Shown here: positions 1 through 10,202 of the stretch, one piece after another
How positions within the stretch are numbered: the stretch's first letter is position 1
Layout of the letters: every line of letters starts with the position of its first letter
Assembly: GCA_012184525.1 (NCBI GenBank)
Contig: WOFQ01000069.1
Span: forward strand, 1-64,000
DNA from: Xenoacremonium recifei
Lineage: Eukaryota; Ascomycota; Sordariomycetes; Hypocreales; Nectriaceae
DNA: 64,000 bases
Reading direction: 5' to 3'
The notes under the pieces: model-generated
The model's database searches: none
The model's input: only the letters and a program-made list of their open reading frames with translations
Told to the model about the DNA's origin: nothing
Program-made: the position numbers and the translations under genes

Positions 1-1
1 G

Positions 2-574
2 TCTCAACAAGCTGAAGATGTTTTGTTCAACCATAGACAAGAAGCCTTGGCCGACGAGTCATTAGAGCCTCTGAGCGGCCAAACCAGCGAGATTTTGGCC
101 AGTCAGACTCAAGATACTATAGTAGTGTAAAGTCTTCCGGAGTCCCCCACCCCATCACCAGAGCCACCAGTACAAGACTTTCCCTACTATGCCCCTGAGT
201 CAATATATCAACGATATGTCGTTGCAAGGAATGCTTGGTATAAAAAGCAGCCCATCAGAAGTGTCAAGACAAACCAGCTATATCGAAAGGCGGTCGGGCT
301 ACCACAACGATATGATAGAGAGCTGTATACTTGGTGCCTAGACTATAAGCAGATGGGCCCATGCTGTCAGTCGTGCACTCCAGTTAGAGACTGGACGAAG
401 GAAGAGATAACGGCATATATTAATTGGGACTTTGCAGAGACCAAATGCATTGACGCTCAGGTGGAAAGTCAGGTAGAGAACGATCCCAAGGAAGCCACCA
501 GGCGTGGTATGATGAAGATCTGGGACTAAGCTGAAGAAGATATACGAACTCAGGCGAGGAAATATGTGCAATAG
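2..574 (+). pseudogene. Decayed ORF fragment, unknown fungal protein (C-terminal part)
   Basis: One reading frame stays protein-like from the window edge to a TAG at 572-574, but it is broken by TAA at 128-130 and again at 527-529. Between the stops it reads as a basic, aromatic-rich segment with a compact Cys cluster (GPCCQSC) followed by a Trp/Glu-rich stretch (RDWTKEEITAYINWD). No start is visible because the piece runs off the left edge. From memory this resembles a multicopy uncharacterised protein of Aspergillus/Penicillium genomes, often near transposons; I cannot confirm that here. Both stops could have come from C-to-T changes such as CAA to TAA, as repeat-induced point mutation would make. 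I infer a dead fragment; a short-intron gene that skips the stops is less likely because I see no GT-AG pair that repairs the frame. Confidence 0.5.
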
Positions 575-953
575 TCTTTCTGACTTTAATGCTTTACTTA
601 ATGTTATGACTTTGGCTTAATCCTGATGTTAGGCACGTTGACAGGTCTGGCCAATGAATGATGTGTTGACCCATAAAAACGCTACTGCAGCGCCCGGGCG
701 CCGTTCCAGTGGGAGCCGCGTCTAACCCGCATTCGGTGCAAAGTACAGCATAATGAGAATTTGTGAATGGATGTAAGATTGATGCAGATTCTACGGAGTA
801 CAAAATATAACAATGTGAATGACCCGCTAATAAGATATAGGTCCTGCTCTGTCCTTGAATCATGTTTCGAAATTCGTGTCTGTCACACTCCCTTTGTGCT
901 GCGTGTCCGATCTCAACAAATACCATTGGCATGGCCAGGGCCCAGCAGAGGTT
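575..953. other. Intergenic, no gene seen
   Basis: Spacer between the decayed ORF and the stop codon of the kinase gene. It holds one copy of the 9-mer TACGGAGTA at 792-800. The short ORFs here lack start context or recognisable motifs. Confidence 0.5.
792..800 (+). repeat. Dispersed 9-mer TACGGAGTA
   Basis: One of six copies in this window (both orientations counted), all outside coding exons. Confidence 0.5.
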
Positions 954-2060
954 TTACTGCTTAGTTTCCTCGGGATCAGGAAGCGATTCAACAAGCTCAA
1001 TGACCTTATGATCCACCATGGCCGCACAGTATCGCTCACACATCGCTACAACGCGCTCCTTGCGCTGCATGTCATAAGGAGTAAGTACCCAGCCAAGTCC
1101 CGCCATGGCTGACTTCTTATACTCTGTTACGACTTCTGGATCGTCTACAGACAAGGTTGGTCCACCAAAAGCCGTCAGTGATCTGAGATAGTGCTCTAGG
1201 ATGGCCATCTCATGAGCCCGTCGGTCCTCAACAGACAGCGCGCCCACCACAAAGTACGAAACGTCGTGGAACGCTGACCCAATGGACAGTATCTGCCAGT
1301 CAAGGAAGTACGGATTTCCTTCCCCGTCAATGAATGTATTGCCTGCATGTGGATCGCCGTGGACGATGCAAACAAAGCGCGGGTTCTTGGTAGCGTAATG
1401 CTTGCGCATTGCCGCCACCGTGCGCTCCCGATTCCTGATGATGTCGGGGAAAGGAGGACGATCAGCACCAAGGACCTGGGCGTCCCACATAGCCGTCAAG
1501 CCAAACATGGTGTTTTCGTATATCGGTGTGATCCATTTATGCTCGGTTGCATACGTGTCGGTTGTGTTCCAAGTACAAGCATGCAGCCCAGCAAGTTGCT
1601 CGACGCCAACCATAACACGCTGAACAGGCCAGTTATCCGCAGCCTCGCCAAAAGTGTATCCCTTGTGGACCAGGTCGTCCATCACTACAATCGCCTGTCC
1701 CTGCTCACTGTCGGCCCCTGCCCACCAAACTTTGGGCAGGGTCACGTGGTTCAGCTTGGGAGCGATTCGGTTGAAGAATTGAGCCTCGCGGGTGTATACA
1801 GTGATCAAAAGCTGTCGGTAGCTCTCGATTGCAAGCATGGCGGGATTGAAGCCGCCCTTGAGGCAGAGGTACGTCGGCCTGTCCGTGTCCACAGCATCGT
1901 CTTGGTACTTGACCGTGACGAAAATTTTGCTTGCAGTTTCGTTCAAGGTACTTTTGGTCAGCTCGAAGGATTTGACATCGAAATTCAGGACACTGCTGAG
2001 CCAGGAAGCCGTAATTTCTTCTGGCACTTTGGGCAAGGACTGTTTATCGGCAGCAGACAT
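954..2060 (-). CDS. APH/choline-kinase-like phosphotransferase
   Basis: Single-exon gene of 368 aa. It has the aminoglycoside-phosphotransferase/choline-kinase fold: the catalytic Brenner motif VHGDPHAGNTF is followed by the metal-binding FLDWQ about 12 residues later, and an upstream VVMDDL matches the hinge segment of these kinases. The overall layout is closest to the eukaryotic EcKinase-like (DUF1679/CHK) branch. I chose the ATG at 2058-2060 (MSAADKQ), because the open frame extends upstream to 2207 only through a basic low-complexity stretch beyond a T-run in the promoter. The family phosphorylates small hydroxylated molecules; the substrate cannot be told from sequence. It stands divergent from the membrane protein at 3118. 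Nothing looks broken. The call to the kinase fold is firm and the cellular role is unknown. Confidence 0.85.
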   Translation of the reverse strand: MSAADKQSLPKVPEEITASWLSSVLNFDVKSFELTKSTLNETASKIFVTVKYQDDAVDTDRPTYLCLKGGFNPAMLAIESYRQLLITVYTREAQFFNRIAPKLNHVTLPKVWWAGADSEQGQAIVVMDDLVHKGYTFGEAADNWPVQRVMVGVEQLAGLHACTWNTTDTYATEHKWITPIYENTMFGLTAMWDAQVLGADRPPFPDIIRNRERTVAAMRKHYATKNPRFVCIVHGDPHAGNTFIDGEGNPYFLDWQILSIGSAFHDVSYFVVGALSVEDRRAHEMAILEHYLRSLTAFGGPTLSVDDPEVVTEYKKSAMAGLGWVLTPYDMQRKERVVAMCERYCAAMVDHKVIELVESLPDPEETKQ

Positions 2061-3117
2061 TGTAACAAAGTGTGTCCCGTCTTGTGTAAGAATCTTTTTT
2101 TTTTTCCCTTGCGAAAGGGGGCTAATAGAGATGTTACAAGATGAAGAGATTTGCGGTGAGTGGCCTCGTCTTATACAGTGAAATGACCCATCACAACAGG
2201 CAACCATACCCTTGCGCGCTGATGGTTCTGGATTGAAGCTATTAGGGCCTCCTTCTTCATTTCAAAAACGGCATTTTGATGCTACAAGTACTTCCCCGGG
2301 ATTGGCTTATGGGACCGGAAAAGTTCTTTCGTTCCGCAGATGCATTGAATACGACGTTGAGTTCCCAGAGTGTGTTTCAACTACTGTGGACCTTTGGCCA
2401 AATCGTCGGAGGATCAGACCATTTCAATGTAGTCCTCTCTCGGGAGAGACGAAGTAGTTGTCGCCTGACCAAATTGCTTCTCCTAGCATGGGAGGCAACC
2501 TCCTCGGTAAGGTCCCCCTGCCACCATTCCACTAGGCTCAAATTTTTCTCGCCAATACAACATGGAGTCGCCTCCTTGCTCAAGATTACCTAATGAGTCT
2601 TATACAACCTTAAACAAGTTTTGCTCAATTGCCATTCTGCTTCCAATTATTCCTTACCTAGCGTCGTGGTTCTGTTCGGGATTCGCTGTTCCTAGACTTG
2701 CCCATTAATCAACCTCGAATGATACTACGTATTACTCCGTAGAAATGCGAAGGATGGTACATGCGATAAGCGGCAGATCAGAGGAGTGGCTACCATGACC
2801 TGGTCTGCATCCTGCAGGAGTTCTAGTTCCAAACTGGGGGGGGAACAATCATCCACCCATGTTGCATACTCTCCCCGGTCCGAGGCTTCAACGGAGGGTT
2901 ACACTCGAAGATAAACAACCCAGCTTTCGAGCGGCATTGAATTGCCGCTGTACCATTGAAGTGGACTTGTCTGTGTTTCTCTTATTGGTTGCGCATGTCT
3001 GCCCCTCCAGGAGTCGTAAGACTGCAAACCTGCGAGCCGTAGTTATCTTCAGCGTGTTCTCACAAAATTTGGGACGTCCTTACGGAATATCATCAAACGC
3101 CAAAAACTGTCGGAGAA
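2061..3117. other. Divergent intergenic region (kinase / rhodopsin-like gene)
   Basis: Carries the promoters of the kinase (leftward) and the membrane protein (rightward). It contains a T-tract near 2095-2105, a run of eight G around 2836-2843 and a TACTCCGTA 9-mer at 2733-2741. I see no credible gene; the ORFs of 70-105 codons here have no recognisable motif. Confidence 0.45.
2733..2741 (-). repeat. Dispersed 9-mer TACGGAGTA (reverse)
   Basis: Reads TACTCCGTA on the plus strand; see the finding on the dispersed motif. Confidence 0.5.
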
Positions 3118-4486
3118 ATGACAGTCAGAGACAGTTATTATCCGGTGGCAATCACCTTCCTTCTTGTTGATGGTATCGCCGTTGGTTTGAGATTCTGGGC
3201 TAGGGGGCTCAAGAAAGCCATTGGCTACGATGACATCGTTATGGCCGTCTCGCTTGTAAGTACATACTCTCGTCGTCAATCATCAATGTTAGGAAGCAGA
3301 ACATGAAGTTGACGATAAACTAGATTGGGTTCGTGATATTCTGCGCTATGGAACTCCAAGCCATCAATTACGGTATCGGAGCGAGCACAACGGAGCCCGG
3401 ATACAACGCCATAAAAGCAGCAATGGTGAGGACTATTCAATAAATGAATGACGGAGCAGGAAGTACTAAGAGTACTCTGTTTAGTATTTCACAGTCGCAC
3501 AACTTGTCTATATTCTCGCATCCGGCATCTCAAAACTCGGAGTGGGTTTAGTCCTCTTTCGACTCGCCGACATGTCAGACATGCGAATCATCAGATTCAG
3601 CTTGATACTTTCGATGGTTATTGTTTCTATCTGGACATTGGTCGTGTGTTTGATATTTGCCTTGCAATGTCGCCCATTATCCGTCGCCTGGGGCGTGGGA
3701 AAAGGAACTTGCCTCTCTACATCCACCATCGGAAAGGCAGCAATTGCATTGTCGGCGGAGGATGTGGCAGTGAGCTGGTTTTACGCGGTAATACATTTGA
3801 ACAACACTTTGAAAATGTTGTTGTCACGCTGACGGACTGTAGCTTATCCCCATACCTATGTTAATTAGGACGCAGCTGCGGCCCAAGCTTAAGATTTCTA
3901 TCCTTGTCGTTCTCGGTCTTGGAGCTGTGTAAGAGGTCGTCTAAAAAATATATTCTCTAGCTGATCGATTTTTATATAGGAGCTCCGTTGCAACAATTAT
4001 TCGGCTTAAGTTTGCGATCGAAGTTGCCAATATGCAAGCTGACGGAGGCCTTGCTGCCGAAAATATTATCCAGACAACGCTTGAAGCTACAATCTAGTGG
4101 GAACACCAAGTGTCTCAACAGCGGGAATTTCTTTGCTAATAATCACGCAATCTAGCTCCATTCTCGAGATCGGTCTGAGCATCTTCGCCGCGTCCCTCAC
4201 GGCCTTGCGTCCTCTCCTTAAAAAGATTCCCCTATTCAGCGACATCTCTTCGGGCGGCCGGTCAGGATCCAAAGGATTTAACTCAATCAATACATTTGGG
4301 CGGGTGACAGATCGGTCTAACGGCCCTGCCTATCGGCTGGAGGATAGGAACGTGTCTGATGGTGATAGTCAGGAGAACATTATTCCTTCTAGATCTGTTA
4401 AGGTTCGGAAGGAGACAATTGTAGAATCAGCTTACACAGTTGAGAGCCCGCCCATCAATAAGAGACAGACTGATGAGCGTTGGTAG
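3118..4486 (+). CDS. PTH11-type rhodopsin-fold integral membrane protein
   Basis: Six exons: 3118-3255, 3324-3425, 3485-3787, 3843-3928, 3980-4096 and 4156-4486, giving 358 aa. The protein has the usual series of about seven hydrophobic segments of the fungal rhodopsin-domain family (PTH11-like), including GYDDIVM after the first helix, the CRPLSVAW segment after the fifth, and ASLTALRPLLK at the end of the last helix, then a polar cytoplasmic tail of about 100 residues. Family members sit in the plasma membrane and some are suspected receptors; the ligand is unknown. The intron at 4097-4155 is odd: its donor is GTGGGA, and it is what keeps an in-frame TAG out of the message, placing Tyr where relatives usually have Trp. 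No CFEM cysteine domain is present. Confidence 0.8.
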
Positions 4487-4612
4487 GGTAGAGATTTGGT
4501 TTCTCGGGTACTCATACTCTCTCGAGGAAGACATCTCCTGCAGAAGCGTCGTGGATGATATATTTATCTTATCAAATCTTGCACCTTTCCAGAACCTTCA
4601 TGAGCCTTTGGC

Positions 4613-6333
4613 TTATTCAACATGATTCGCAGAGGAACTGTCCTTCTGAATGTCATCTCTCACTGCTGCAGCGTCCATCAACTCTGTAGTGTCATACGTC
4701 TTGAATTCTCGAATAGGTACACCAGCCTGGAACATGAGCTCTATCTCATCAAGACTGCGACCTTTGCATTCAGGAACACAGAAATAGATGAATACTAAAC
4801 TGAGAACGCAGATACCACCGAAGATGAACCCAATCTTCGCGTTCAAGTTTCCGTATCCAGGATTTATCATATATGGGATAGAGAAGGCAATAATGAAGCT
4901 ATACTCAAGTTAGTTAATATTTTTTTAAAAGGGGAAGATTTCTCAGATAGCGTACTTGATCACAACTTTTGTGATGAACCCCAATCGTACGGTATGATCT
5001 CGCAGGGCTTGTGAGGGTATCTCGGTAGAAATGACATAAATCAGTGTCGCCAGCCCAAGAGCAAAGGCAAAGGTTGTCAGTGCTAGCATTGAGACAATAG
5101 CTAGCCTGATCGAAGCAGATTGGGGAGTAACACAGCCTAGTACCCCCATTGCTAGGAGTGTCACTGACTGACAGCATGTGCCCGCATACAGTAGAGGCCT
5201 GGCGCAATATATGCGGTTAGTGGGGTAGTTTTTCAGTAAAACTTCAGGAGTACTCACTTTCTTCCAACCTTATCGCTAATCAGGATAGCAATTATTGTCG
5301 CTATCATGTCAATGGCAGATAATGTCACTGACATTTTGAAGGGACTTATAGTGTGGAGGGACTTAATCCAGATTGTCCCATACTGTGAAGCAAAGACCTG
5401 TCCAGTAGCCTGCTGGAAGAAGTTCGCTGTCACGACAATCATCGTACGCCTGAGATGCTTACCGAGGAAGATGTCCATAAATCTACGCTGTTCTTGGGAT
5501 AATGTGATGGCTGCCTCCAGCTGGCGAGCCTCCTCTTCAATCTGTTCATCTGTGAAGCAACCAGCCCGCAACTTGCGAAGGTTCTCTTTTGCTTCAGCAC
5601 GGCGGCCCTTACTCATCAACCACACCGGGCTTTCGGGAACAAACCAGACACCGCTAAGGACGACTGTCGGCACCGTGTAAAAGAGACCATAAGGTATCCG
5701 GAAGGAGGCCTCGGTTTGTATCTGGCTTGTTCTATAACAGACAAGGTTGATGACAATGCCTCCACCCAGGAGCATGAGCTGGTACGTTGAGACGGCGAAC
5801 GAGCGGACACATGCAGGAACTACTTCCGACTGATAGACCGGGACGACTGAGAGCTCCATGCCAACGTATACGTAGTTGAGAATACGCGCGGCCATGATCT
5901 GCTCCTTGACGGTGGAGGTAATTGCGATGGTCGCAGTACACAAAGCGTAACAGCTCATTGCAAAAATACACCATCGCCGACCAAAGATTGAGCTAACGTA
6001 GCTACCGATGAAGACACCTTTGGTCTCGGATTAGTGTCGCAAGATAAAAGACAATGATGGAAGTTGCCCGGCGGAGGCTCTTCTCATACCTGCAGCAAAC
6101 CCGATGTATTGCAGACTGTTGAACAAAGACAACCAAGCGGTAGGAAGAGAGTATGTCTGAGTTGCAGGGTCGAGGGAGCCAAACTGTCGTTCAAACTGAT
6201 TCATTGCTTGGGTTGTTGCATAGCCTTGATTGTCGAATCCGTAGTTGAAAGACGAAAGGGCGACAAGGAGGCACGACAAGGCTAACCGCCGATTGAAAAA
6301 CTTCGCATGTGGGAATAAATCATTCAAAGGCAT
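4613..6333 (-). CDS. MFS sugar transporter (maltose/hexose permease type)
   Basis: Four exons on the minus strand: 6090-6333, 5258-6017, 4956-5198 and 4613-4898, giving 510 aa. It belongs to the sugar-porter family of the major facilitator superfamily. Visible marks are NYGFDNQGY in helix 1, the PVYQSEV motif after helix 4 (family PxYxxE), FVPESPVWL (PESPR-like) at the end of helix 6, SDKVGRK in the loop after helix 8, and the C-terminal VPECKGRSLDEIE (PETKG-like). It should be an H+-coupled sugar importer in the plasma membrane; the sugar is uncertain, with alpha-glucosides the best guess from overall likeness. It is divergent from a Zn2Cys6 regulator at 7445, and four CreA-type sites lie 107-138 bp before its start. 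Confidence 0.88.
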
Positions 6334-7444
6334 CTTGGCTATCTAGACTGTGGAGAGGCTATTCGCAATAGCAAGCGATCAAGGTTCTGAAGGACGGAAG
6401 CCCTCCATTTATGGGTTCTAGGATCGCAGAAGTCTGGCTCCCCGCTCCTCCGGATTCCCCAGCTTCCCCAGATTATGTTACGCCAATTTGGAGACAAAAC
6501 GGCTAGATGAGAGTTAATCCCGAGGGCCGTATGACGCTCTACCCCGCCAAATATAACAAAAAGTGCCTGCTAGTTCTCTGTAGACAGGCGGGGAATGGAA
6601 TTCGTCCAGAGAATTGTCTCGTATTGCCGACACCCGGATCACAGCATCTCGGCAAATCATCTCGGAACCCCCTGGCCTCCATTTGCGTACTACCCTAACG
6701 CTTATCGCTAATGAACTACTAACCGTCGTCATTATGGCTCGCTATCACTTTTTGCCGACATCCGAGTGCTTTATACAGAATCTGAGAGGCAAATGAAACG
6801 CGCGTAATGCACTGAATTCGTGCTGTGAGGCAACCATGAAACATACTTGGGCTTATTTTGATGTTTTTAAATAAGTCAATTCCGTGGAAGATTTTCTCTA
6901 GGATCCCTGAGCATTATAGCCTCGAGATTAGACGATGGGAGATACAAATCTCCTGGAAAAACCAAGAGGCCGTATTTGCGTTATCTCGGTTTCAGCGATA
7001 TTGGCCCCTGCGGGGGAGAGAATTGGGCATCTGCCGATAACGGGATTCGCATCAGCAATTTTCATACACCTTCGGCAAGCATCGAAAAGGATATCGCAGG
7101 ACTGGGACAAGCGATGGAACACATGGGATCCCCTGCTGGTATATTCAATAACAAGCCGGTGTACGAATGATTTGAAATTGGAGTCTTTGGTTTGTCTGGA
7201 GCATTTTGTTTTAGGATGCTAGCTATCTAACCCTACCACGGGACCTTTGCCACATTTTCGCGTCTTACGATTTGACTGGTGGTGTGTTTTGACTAATGAC
7301 GAAGGGCTCTACAAAGATCAGCGGCAGAGGGCTAATCAATTGGAGATAAAGAGTGCCAATGCCCCATCGCTTTCTAGAGCGGCGCCCGAATTACAATGCT
7401 GCCCTCTGAACGCTTTTTTGTCCGTGAACCGTTTTGTTGAAGCC
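6334..7444. other. Divergent promoter region (sugar transporter / Zn2Cys6 regulator)
   Basis: Spacer of about 1.1 kb between divergent start codons. Apart from the SYGGRG cluster at 6440-6471 I see no gene; the in-frame extension upstream of 7445 lacks regulator-like sequence. Confidence 0.4.
6440..6471 (-). promoter_or_regulatory. Cluster of four CreA-type (SYGGRG) sites
   Basis: Four matches to the reverse complement of SYGGRG, the known binding sequence of the carbon-catabolite repressor CreA, fall within 32 bp: 6440-6445, 6448-6453, 6457-6462 and 6466-6471. They lie 107-138 bp upstream of the sugar-transporter start codon, a usual place for operators. Single sites are common by chance; the close packing is the evidence. 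Glucose repression of the transporter is an inference. Confidence 0.45.
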
Positions 7445-9054
7445 ATGGTTGGAGTCCCTGGCCGGTCTCGGGGATGTCTTACATGCCTTAGCAGAAAGAA
7501 AGGCTGCGACCGACAACATCCTTCCTGTGGACAGTGTGTGAAAGCCGGATTGACATGTGGCGGCTACAATCGGTCGACGGTCTTCGTGAATAGAACCCAG
7601 GAGCGAGGAAATATCCCTGTGCAGTACGGCGTAAACGCAAGCTCTGCCTGGGGCGCCAACCCCGCGCCATCGGCCCAGGACGTTACGCTTCCACTCAGTT
7701 TGACACAAACTGCATACAATTCGCGATATATCGACCTCTTCTGGTCTATATACTTACCGGGCGGGAAGGCCTTCTCTACTGATGCGGCAAGACTCTCAAA
7801 TGGTGGCTGGATCAACGTCGCTCTAGATCTTTATCCCTCGGATAGAAGCCTGCAGCTTGCAATGCAGTGCGTTGCACTATGCGGACTGGGCACGCGCCAG
7901 AGGGATAGGTCACTAATAGAACAGGGCAATATGGCATATGCGACGTGTTTGCAAGAGTTAAATCAAGCTCTTTGCAACCCTCGACGGGTCCAACAAAATG
8001 AACTACTCTGTACGGTAAAGCTCCTGTCGTTATTTGAAGTAGGTCTTGCATTGATTCCATTCTATCCATCAACACGCTTAACATTTAGATGCACTACGGG
8101 TCGAGAGATGGTAATGATCAAAGCCAATGCCAGAGCTGGATTGCGCACGCTGAGGGTCAATTGGCAATCATCAGTGGTAGAGAGCCACGGGAATTTCGCA
8201 GTGGAAAGGCCCACCAGTTATTTGTCGACTATCGCTATATTTTGGTAAGTGAACTTGGTCATTAGGAGTCAACTATGCCTTTCGCTGAGTACATCCTTTA
8301 GGTTATTACTTCTATAAGGAACAGGAAACGATTTCCGTTGAATGGCAAAGGCTGGAAGACTGTTCCATGGAAATCCATAACAAAAACACCACGCGACCGG
8401 ATAATGGATATCCTCGCAGATTTGGCCGGTGTTCTTGAGGACATTGATAGTTTGGAGAGTTGTGAAAATGGTGGAGCGAAGACTTTATTGAGAAAAAGCA
8501 TCACGCGGACATGCTGGCAGCTGGATGAGCAGCTTCAGTCTTGGATTCAAGACGTGGGGATATTGAAGAGTTTCGGAGATATCAGTGATAGCGAGGACGT
8601 GTCCGGACCACGAGACATTGACGACTTTGCCCTTGGCCACTTGACGATTCTCTACTGGGCGACATGCGTCTTGCTATATTCCAATCTCTCAGCTTTCATC
8701 GACCAAGGGGTCGAGAGGCCACAGAGAATGGATCCGGCGCAATACGCCCGCCAACTTGCGTTTGCCTTACCATTCTTTCTCAAACCAAGCGCTGGAATCA
8801 TGGGACCAAAAGTTGCATCATTCCCTCTCGGGTTGACGCTGCAGGTGCTTTGTGGTACTGAGGGATCGCCGTCGGCGCATCGCAATTCTCTGCGGGAATT
8901 CTTTCACTTGCAGGGTGAAAGTAAACCCATAGCCAAGTTTCTAATGGGCCTACAACAGGCTTCAGGGCGTGCCGTAATATCCGGGCCTAGCGATGGAGTT
9001 CGAGGAGTTGAGGCTAGAGCCAAGAGTTGGATGAATTTGCATGGTCAGACGTGA
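7445..9054 (+). CDS. Zn2Cys6 fungal transcription factor
   Basis: Three exons: 7445-8038, 8089-8244 and 8302-9054, giving 500 aa. The N-terminal zinc cluster is complete: CLTCLSRKKGC, then CGQC and a final CGGY, starting about residue 13 after SRG. Exon 2 reads WIAHAEGQLAIISGREP and then HQLFVDYRY, the conserved block of the fungal-specific factor domain found in many regulators of small pathways. I chose the ATG at 7445 because the open frame extends further upstream only through non-conserved sequence. It is divergent from the sugar transporter at 4613-6333, so it may control that gene, but the pairing alone does not prove it. The intron at 8039-8088 removes a segment that would otherwise read through in a wrong frame. 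Confidence 0.85.
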
Positions 9055-9674
9055 TGCGAATGCGAGGGTGACGCGGCAATGGCTTATCATACTGCTTGTC
9101 ACACTATCCATTTCAACTGGTACTTGATGCAAGAAAGTTCCTAATATTATGAAAGTTGCTAGGTCATAGCACGTGGCTGATTCGGGACGACACTGACGGG
9201 AGATGTTCATCCGCGAGAGTGAAGGAGGCTTAGCTAGCATGGGGAGGGCGAGCTGTGACGCCGCCTTACTCAAAATGGGAGGATTTGGCGCACGAGAGAA
9301 AAGAAAATCCAACCCACGTGTTTGATCGACGGCAGGCGCATGTATTGCACTCTTACAGATGGGAGGAGAGCATTGCGTTTTCACCTTTTAGATACATTAT
9401 ATACTGAGGGTACCGGTTATACTCGGCAGCACGAAGTAGAGAAGCGGCCATGTCTACGTGCTATGACCTGATGGTTAGTTGCCTAATCGCGTGGCAAAGT
9501 CAATAGACATTTCGTCACTGATTTAGATCTGTTTGTCAAGGGAACCATCTCCAAGTGCATGTCTTTCAGTAAATAATCATCTATTTACCTGAAATCCAAC
9601 CATACATAGCCCTCACTACCCTATCCCCCTCCGAGTCGAAGGTGGTACCATGGTCTCCATTCCAAAAACTATCT
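9055..9674. other. Convergent intergenic region
   Basis: Lies between the 3' ends of the regulator and of the small secreted protein. I see no gene; the 140-codon minus-strand ORF reaching back from 9384 runs into the regulator's coding exon and has no motif. Confidence 0.4.
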
Positions 9675-10202
9675 TCAATCGAGAGAAGGAGCCGGAATTT
9701 TGAAACATGGAACTTTGACCACCGTGCGAGCTTGGTTGATCGATGGCTGCCCAAGGATGAATGCAGTTTGTAGATGTCTGTATTTTCCGCCAATGGCTAT
9801 TTTCAGGCGCGTGGTCTGTCCAGCTTCCGGACCGATTCCAACCTCTTGGACGTAGAGGGGCAACCCATCACTTGAATGACCATACACGTAGATGGAAGGA
9901 ATCTGTACTGTTGTGTCTTTGCCTGTGATCGTGCTGTTGGACACGTCGATCGCTGCAGCAAAGCCAGCCTGGATAGTCCCGTTCAGATACGGTCCTGAAA
10001 TTGTCCCATTTGTGAGCGGTTCAATCCTAACAGTGCCGCCCTCCAATAGGGCGATGGGATCAAGCGGCTTTCCAACATTAAGAGTAGCCGTGAACAGGTA
10101 TGTAGGTGTCGGCGTACTAATCGTCGACGACGTAGTCGACGTGGGCAGACAGTGTGCAGTGAGGCAAACTGCTCCATACGCGATGAATGTGATGAGCAAC
10201 AT
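9675..10202 (-). CDS. Small secreted protein, DUF3237-like
   Basis: A single-exon gene of 175 aa. It begins with a hydrophobic segment (MLLITFIAYGAVCL) that looks like a signal peptide, followed by a Thr/Ser-rich stretch and then a beta-rich domain. The series FTATLNVGKPLDP, GGTVRIEPL, PYLNGT and LKIAIGGKYRHL resembles fungal DUF3237-type proteins, small beta-barrels of unknown function. Several Asn-X-Ser/Thr sites fit secretion. An alternative 3' splice could join a downstream segment near 9581-9650, but the uninterrupted ending already matches the family length. Function unknown. Confidence 0.65.
   Translation of the reverse strand: MLLITFIAYGAVCLTAHCLPTSTTSSTISTPTPTYLFTATLNVGKPLDPIALLEGGTVRIEPLTNGTISGPYLNGTIQAGFAAAIDVSNSTITGKDTTVQIPSIYVYGHSSDGLPLYVQEVGIGPEAGQTTRLKIAIGGKYRHLQTAFILGQPSINQARTVVKVPCFKIPAPSLD

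Noticed and set aside
1347..2144. 265-codon plus-strand ORF
   Set aside because: It is antisense to the kinase gene, which has clear catalytic motifs; the plus-strand product has no recognisable domain.
2836..2843. G-run (and the C-run near 47025-47032) as sequence-quality or regulatory signals
   Set aside because: Simple 8-base homopolymers in spacers; no further structure supports a role.
4095..4100. A nonsense mutation in the rhodopsin-like gene
   Set aside because: A GT-AG intron at 4097-4155 removes the TAG and restores the conserved last helix.
7391..7708. 105-codon minus-strand ORF
   Set aside because: Antisense to the zinc-cluster exon of the regulator; no motif.
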